NCBI RefSeq assembly: GCF_004122035.1
Contig: NZ_SAXA01000008.1
Span: 1-64,000, forward strand
DNA from: Ancylomarina salipaludis
Lineage (GTDB): Bacteria; Bacteroidota; Bacteroidia; Bacteroidales; Marinifilaceae
Reading direction: 5' to 3'
DNA: 64,000 nt
In this document: positions 61,801-64,000 of the stretch, piece by piece
Layout of the letters: the number at the start of each line of letters is the position of its first letter
How positions within the stretch are numbered: the first letter of the stretch is position 1
The notes under the pieces: model-generated
Seen by the model: the letters and a program-made list of their open reading frames with translations, nothing else
Told to the model about the DNA's origin: nothing
The model's database searches: none
Program-made: the position numbers and the translations under genes

Positions 61801-62622
61801 CTAGTTCAGATTCCTTGTGTCAAATTCTTCGACTAAATTCCAAATGCCATTTTTTAATTCTAAAGCATCGTATGAGAAATCCGGACCGTAATATTCAAAT
61901 TGATTAATATAGCGTGACTCCGAAGGAGAAAGATGATCAAAAACAACACAATTCACCCTCTCGTGATATTTTAATTGCATTTGTACCTGCTTAGAATATT
62001 CAAAAATCACACGAGACAAACGCTTTCCTCTCCAATTTATGAGAGGAAAACCAAATTCGGGATTTCCCATTTTTGAAAAGCCCAAGGTTTCAATAACTTT
62101 TTTACTTGTTCTGTTATTATTACCATCCCAACCAAGTAATAAATACAGACTCTTCTTATTGTATTTAAAAGGTACAATTTGATAATATAAAGCTCCCAAC
62201 CACTGATCTGATGAAAGCTTAGTCGTCATGCTTTCTTCAACCTGCAAATTTTGTTGAAATTCAAATAAACGAGTTTTTCGTCCATCCTTTTTCTGACAAA
62301 GTGCAAAATATCTGTAGTCGCCGTTCTCCAAAGTATAGTTCCATGAAAAAATTCTCAACTGCTCATCCGGCGATGTCACCTTCCCAAGATTATTAATCAA
62401 ACTAAATGGATAACTAAAACTCCCTTTCTTTCTCAGAACAGTCTTTAAATCATCCATTATCTTTTGAGAAAGACTCCACTTAACAGAATCATTGGGAGCA
62501 ATTTTCAAACTCTCAAATTGAGCATTTAGATCTTGTTCAGAATCTAAAAACTTTGACTGAGCATTTAAGTTCAGAATCGTGAAAAATAATACAAATACAA
62601 TAAGAAACCGTTTCAAGATCAT
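61801..62622 (-). CDS. Secreted protein of unknown function, 273 aa
   Basis: A signal peptide (1 to about 21, ending NLNAQ) precedes a mature protein with alternating beta strands and many aromatic residues (GKVTSPDEQLRIFSWNYTLENGDYRYFALC, PFKYNKKSLYLLLGWDGNN). I know this type as a widespread Bacteroidota hypothetical protein but cannot assign a fold or role. It lies three bases past the aminotransferase gene stop, in the same orientation, so the two are probably co-transcribed. No lipobox Cys is seen. Confidence 0.8.
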   Translation of the reverse strand: MILKRFLIVFVLFFTILNLNAQSKFLDSEQDLNAQFESLKIAPNDSVKWSLSQKIMDDLKTVLRKKGSFSYPFSLINNLGKVTSPDEQLRIFSWNYTLENGDYRYFALCQKKDGRKTRLFEFQQNLQVEESMTTKLSSDQWLGALYYQIVPFKYNKKSLYLLLGWDGNNNRTSKKVIETLGFSKMGNPEFGFPLINWRGKRLSRVIFEYSKQVQMQLKYHERVNCVVFDHLSPSESRYINQFEYYGPDFSYDALELKNGIWNLVEEFDTRNLN

Positions 62623-62625
62623 CGT

Positions 62626-63819
62626 TTAGATATTTACAGCATCCATAGCTTGAATTAGAAGTGCACAGGCTTCATGTATTTCTTCATCGGTAATAACCAA
62701 AGGAGGCGCAATACGAAAAGCTCCGGGATAGAATAAGAAAGGATCCATAACAATACCTAACTCATAGGCATGCTTCATTACCTCAAGCATAATTTCCTGA
62801 CTCTCCACATTCACAGCAATAAAAAGCCCCTTATTTCGAAATCCCTTAATTAAGGGATGATCTTTTAAAAGAGAAATAAAGAGTTCTCCTTTTCTATTGA
62901 CATCATCAATTATCTTATCCTCCAGCAACACTTCCAGGCCAGCTAAAGCTGCTGCACAAGATACCGGATGGCCACCAAAGGTTGTGATATGTCCCAGCAT
63001 AGGATTAGATTTGAAACTGTCTAAAATTCCTTTTTCAGAAATAAATGCACCAATTGGCATTCCCGCACCCATGGCTTTGGCAAGCGTTAAAATATCCGGA
63101 ATCACATTAAAATGCTCAAAAGCAAATAACTTTCCTGTGCGTCCAAATCCCATCTGTACTTCATCAAAAATCAAAAGAGCGCCCGTTTCATCACAACGCT
63201 TGCGTAGGGTATCCAAAAACTCCTGAGACGGAATGATAAAACCTGCTTCTGATTGAATTGGCTCCAAAATCACACAAGCTGTTTTATGGGTGATTTTCTG
63301 AAGATCTTCAATATTATCAAACTCAATCTGGCGAATATCAGGTAAAAGCGGACGATACGCATTTTTCATCTCTTCATCGCCCAACACACTTAATGCACCA
63401 TGTGTACTCCCATGATAAGCATTTTTGAAATGAACAATCTCACTTCGTCCCGTATAGCGTTTGGCTAATTTTATTGCCCCTTCGTTTGCTTCGCTGCCAG
63501 AGTTCACAAAGTAAACCGAATTTAATTTGTCAGGGAGATTATCAACCAAAAGTTTAGCCAACTTAACCTGCGGTGTTTCAATAAACTCACCATAAACCAT
63601 TAGGTGCATATATTTATCTACCTGATCTTTCACGGCTTGTCTCACACGTGGATGACCATGACCTAAATTACTTACGGATACACCTGAAACCAGGTCGATG
63701 TATTTCTTCCCTTCAGGGCTGTACATATATATGCCTTCTGCTCTTTCAATCTCTAGCGAAATTGGATAGTCTGAGGTCGTTGCAACATGTTGCAAAAATA
63801 ATTGTCGATTGGAAATCAT
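62626..63819 (-). CDS. Class III aminotransferase (acetylornithine/aspartate-aminotransferase-like family)
   Basis: This 397-aa PLP enzyme of fold type I, class III, has SGVSVSNLGHGHPRV (45-59), NSGSEANEGAIKLAK (106-120), the PLP-ring aspartate Asp219 in IFDEVQMGFGRTG, and the lysine Lys248 in LAKAMGAG. Members include acetylornithine, ornithine and 4-aminobutyrate aminotransferases. The sequence does not settle the substrate, and the gene has no arginine-pathway neighbours here. It is the last complete gene before the right edge, and a terminator of the next gene lies about 110 bases upstream of it. Confidence 0.9.
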   Translation of the reverse strand: MISNRQLFLQHVATTSDYPISLEIERAEGIYMYSPEGKKYIDLVSGVSVSNLGHGHPRVRQAVKDQVDKYMHLMVYGEFIETPQVKLAKLLVDNLPDKLNSVYFVNSGSEANEGAIKLAKRYTGRSEIVHFKNAYHGSTHGALSVLGDEEMKNAYRPLLPDIRQIEFDNIEDLQKITHKTACVILEPIQSEAGFIIPSQEFLDTLRKRCDETGALLIFDEVQMGFGRTGKLFAFEHFNVIPDILTLAKAMGAGMPIGAFISEKGILDSFKSNPMLGHITTFGGHPVSCAAALAGLEVLLEDKIIDDVNRKGELFISLLKDHPLIKGFRNKGLFIAVNVESQEIMLEVMKHAYELGIVMDPFLFYPGAFRIAPPLVITDEEIHEACALLIQAMDAVNI

Positions 63820-63924
63820 AAACTTAAATTTGATAGACTACAAAAATCTTAAAAATTCCGGCCAAAAGGAAACGATAGACTTAAAATTATCTGTAATCCT
63901 AAAAATACAAATTTAGAAATACTA

Positions 63925-63955
63925 AAAAAGGGTTTGCTTATGCAAACCCTTGACT
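63925..63955 (-). terminator. Terminator of the gene at the right edge
   Basis: AGGGTTTGC and GCAAACCCT pair perfectly around TTAT. On the minus strand a TTTTTTAG run follows, as expected for a gene entering from the right edge. Confidence 0.8.
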
Positions 63956-63973
63956 ATCTTTTTAGATGACAAC

Positions 63974-64000
63974 TTATCGAGTCATCAGATTTATATCACC
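63974..64000 (-). CDS. C-terminal end of a gene running off the right edge (partial)
   Basis: On the minus strand the last bases read in frame as GDINLMTR followed by TAA (63974-63976), 20 bases before a strong terminator. Only eight codons are inside the window, so this frame is a guess supported by the terminator, and no function can be given. Confidence 0.35.
   Translation of the reverse strand, partial: GDINLMTR

Overview
The window looks like a piece of an AT-rich Bacteroidota chromosome, probably a marine member of the Marinifilaceae/Marinilabiliales group. That placement is inferred from gene content and promoter style; there is no rRNA to confirm it. Supporting signs are TAnnTTTG-type promoter boxes, M49 (DPP III) and S9 (DPP IV) peptidases, a BamA-like outer-membrane protein, a pyrB-pyrI pair and long spacers full of short dispersed repeats. 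I see no rRNA, tRNA, CRISPR array, insertion sequence or prophage.

Layout. (1) 1-4070 is mostly gene-free. It holds dispersed repeats, a 43-bp-period tandem array (1387-1662), one 304-aa protein with a C-terminal carboxypeptidase-regulatory-like domain, and a 49-aa small gene. (2) 4108-24727 is one long minus-strand surface-polysaccharide locus. Read in its own direction it runs ugd, a UDP-glucuronate-epimerase-like gene, rmlB, rmlA, wzx-type flippase, DegT aminotransferase, PglD/NeuD-like acyltransferase, a compact fatty-acid/polyketide-like set (FabD, ACP, SDR, two KAS III), a VOC protein, an MBL hydrolase, a GT2, a Wzy/EpsG-like polymerase, a TupA-like ATP-grasp protein, a GT4, a WbpV/WreQ-like reductase, a CapD-like 4,6-dehydratase and a small initiating phosphoglycosyl transferase. 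(3) 25011-31219 carries the likely regulator and export machinery: an HTH-nucleotidyltransferase protein, Wzz, a GIY-YIG protein and a Wza-like SLBB protein. (4) 31793-33506 is pyrBI behind a leader that resembles the E. coli pyrBI attenuator. (5) 33756-36644 holds an unrecognised protein, a cysteine-less flavoprotein and a frameshifted four-helix-bundle gene. (6) 36742-42201 is a citrate lyase operon, citDEF-citXG-citC. (7) 42873-64000 is a mixed region: ADP-dependent sugar kinase, OsmC, peroxiredoxin, BamA-like protein, MATE transporter, DPP IV, a TerB-ABCG transporter operon, a MurU-like/AmgK-RapZ pair with a 50-aa Cys-rich protein between them, a DUF554 protein, DPP III and a class III aminotransferase.

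How the genes work together. The polysaccharide locus has the parts of a Wzx/Wzy-dependent O-antigen or capsule system. The most interesting part is the acyl-building set beside an aminotransferase and an N-acyltransferase. It has condensing and ketoreducing enzymes but no visible dehydratase or enoyl reductase, so it could make a short hydroxylated acyl group for attachment to a 4-amino sugar. The published O-antigen of Flavobacterium psychrophilum carries such a group (3,5-dihydroxyhexanamide). The locus is bracketed by inverted copies of spacer repeats, including an identical 41-nt pair about 26 kb apart. Fragments that look like spacer repeats also appear in frame inside two of the locus's own proteins.
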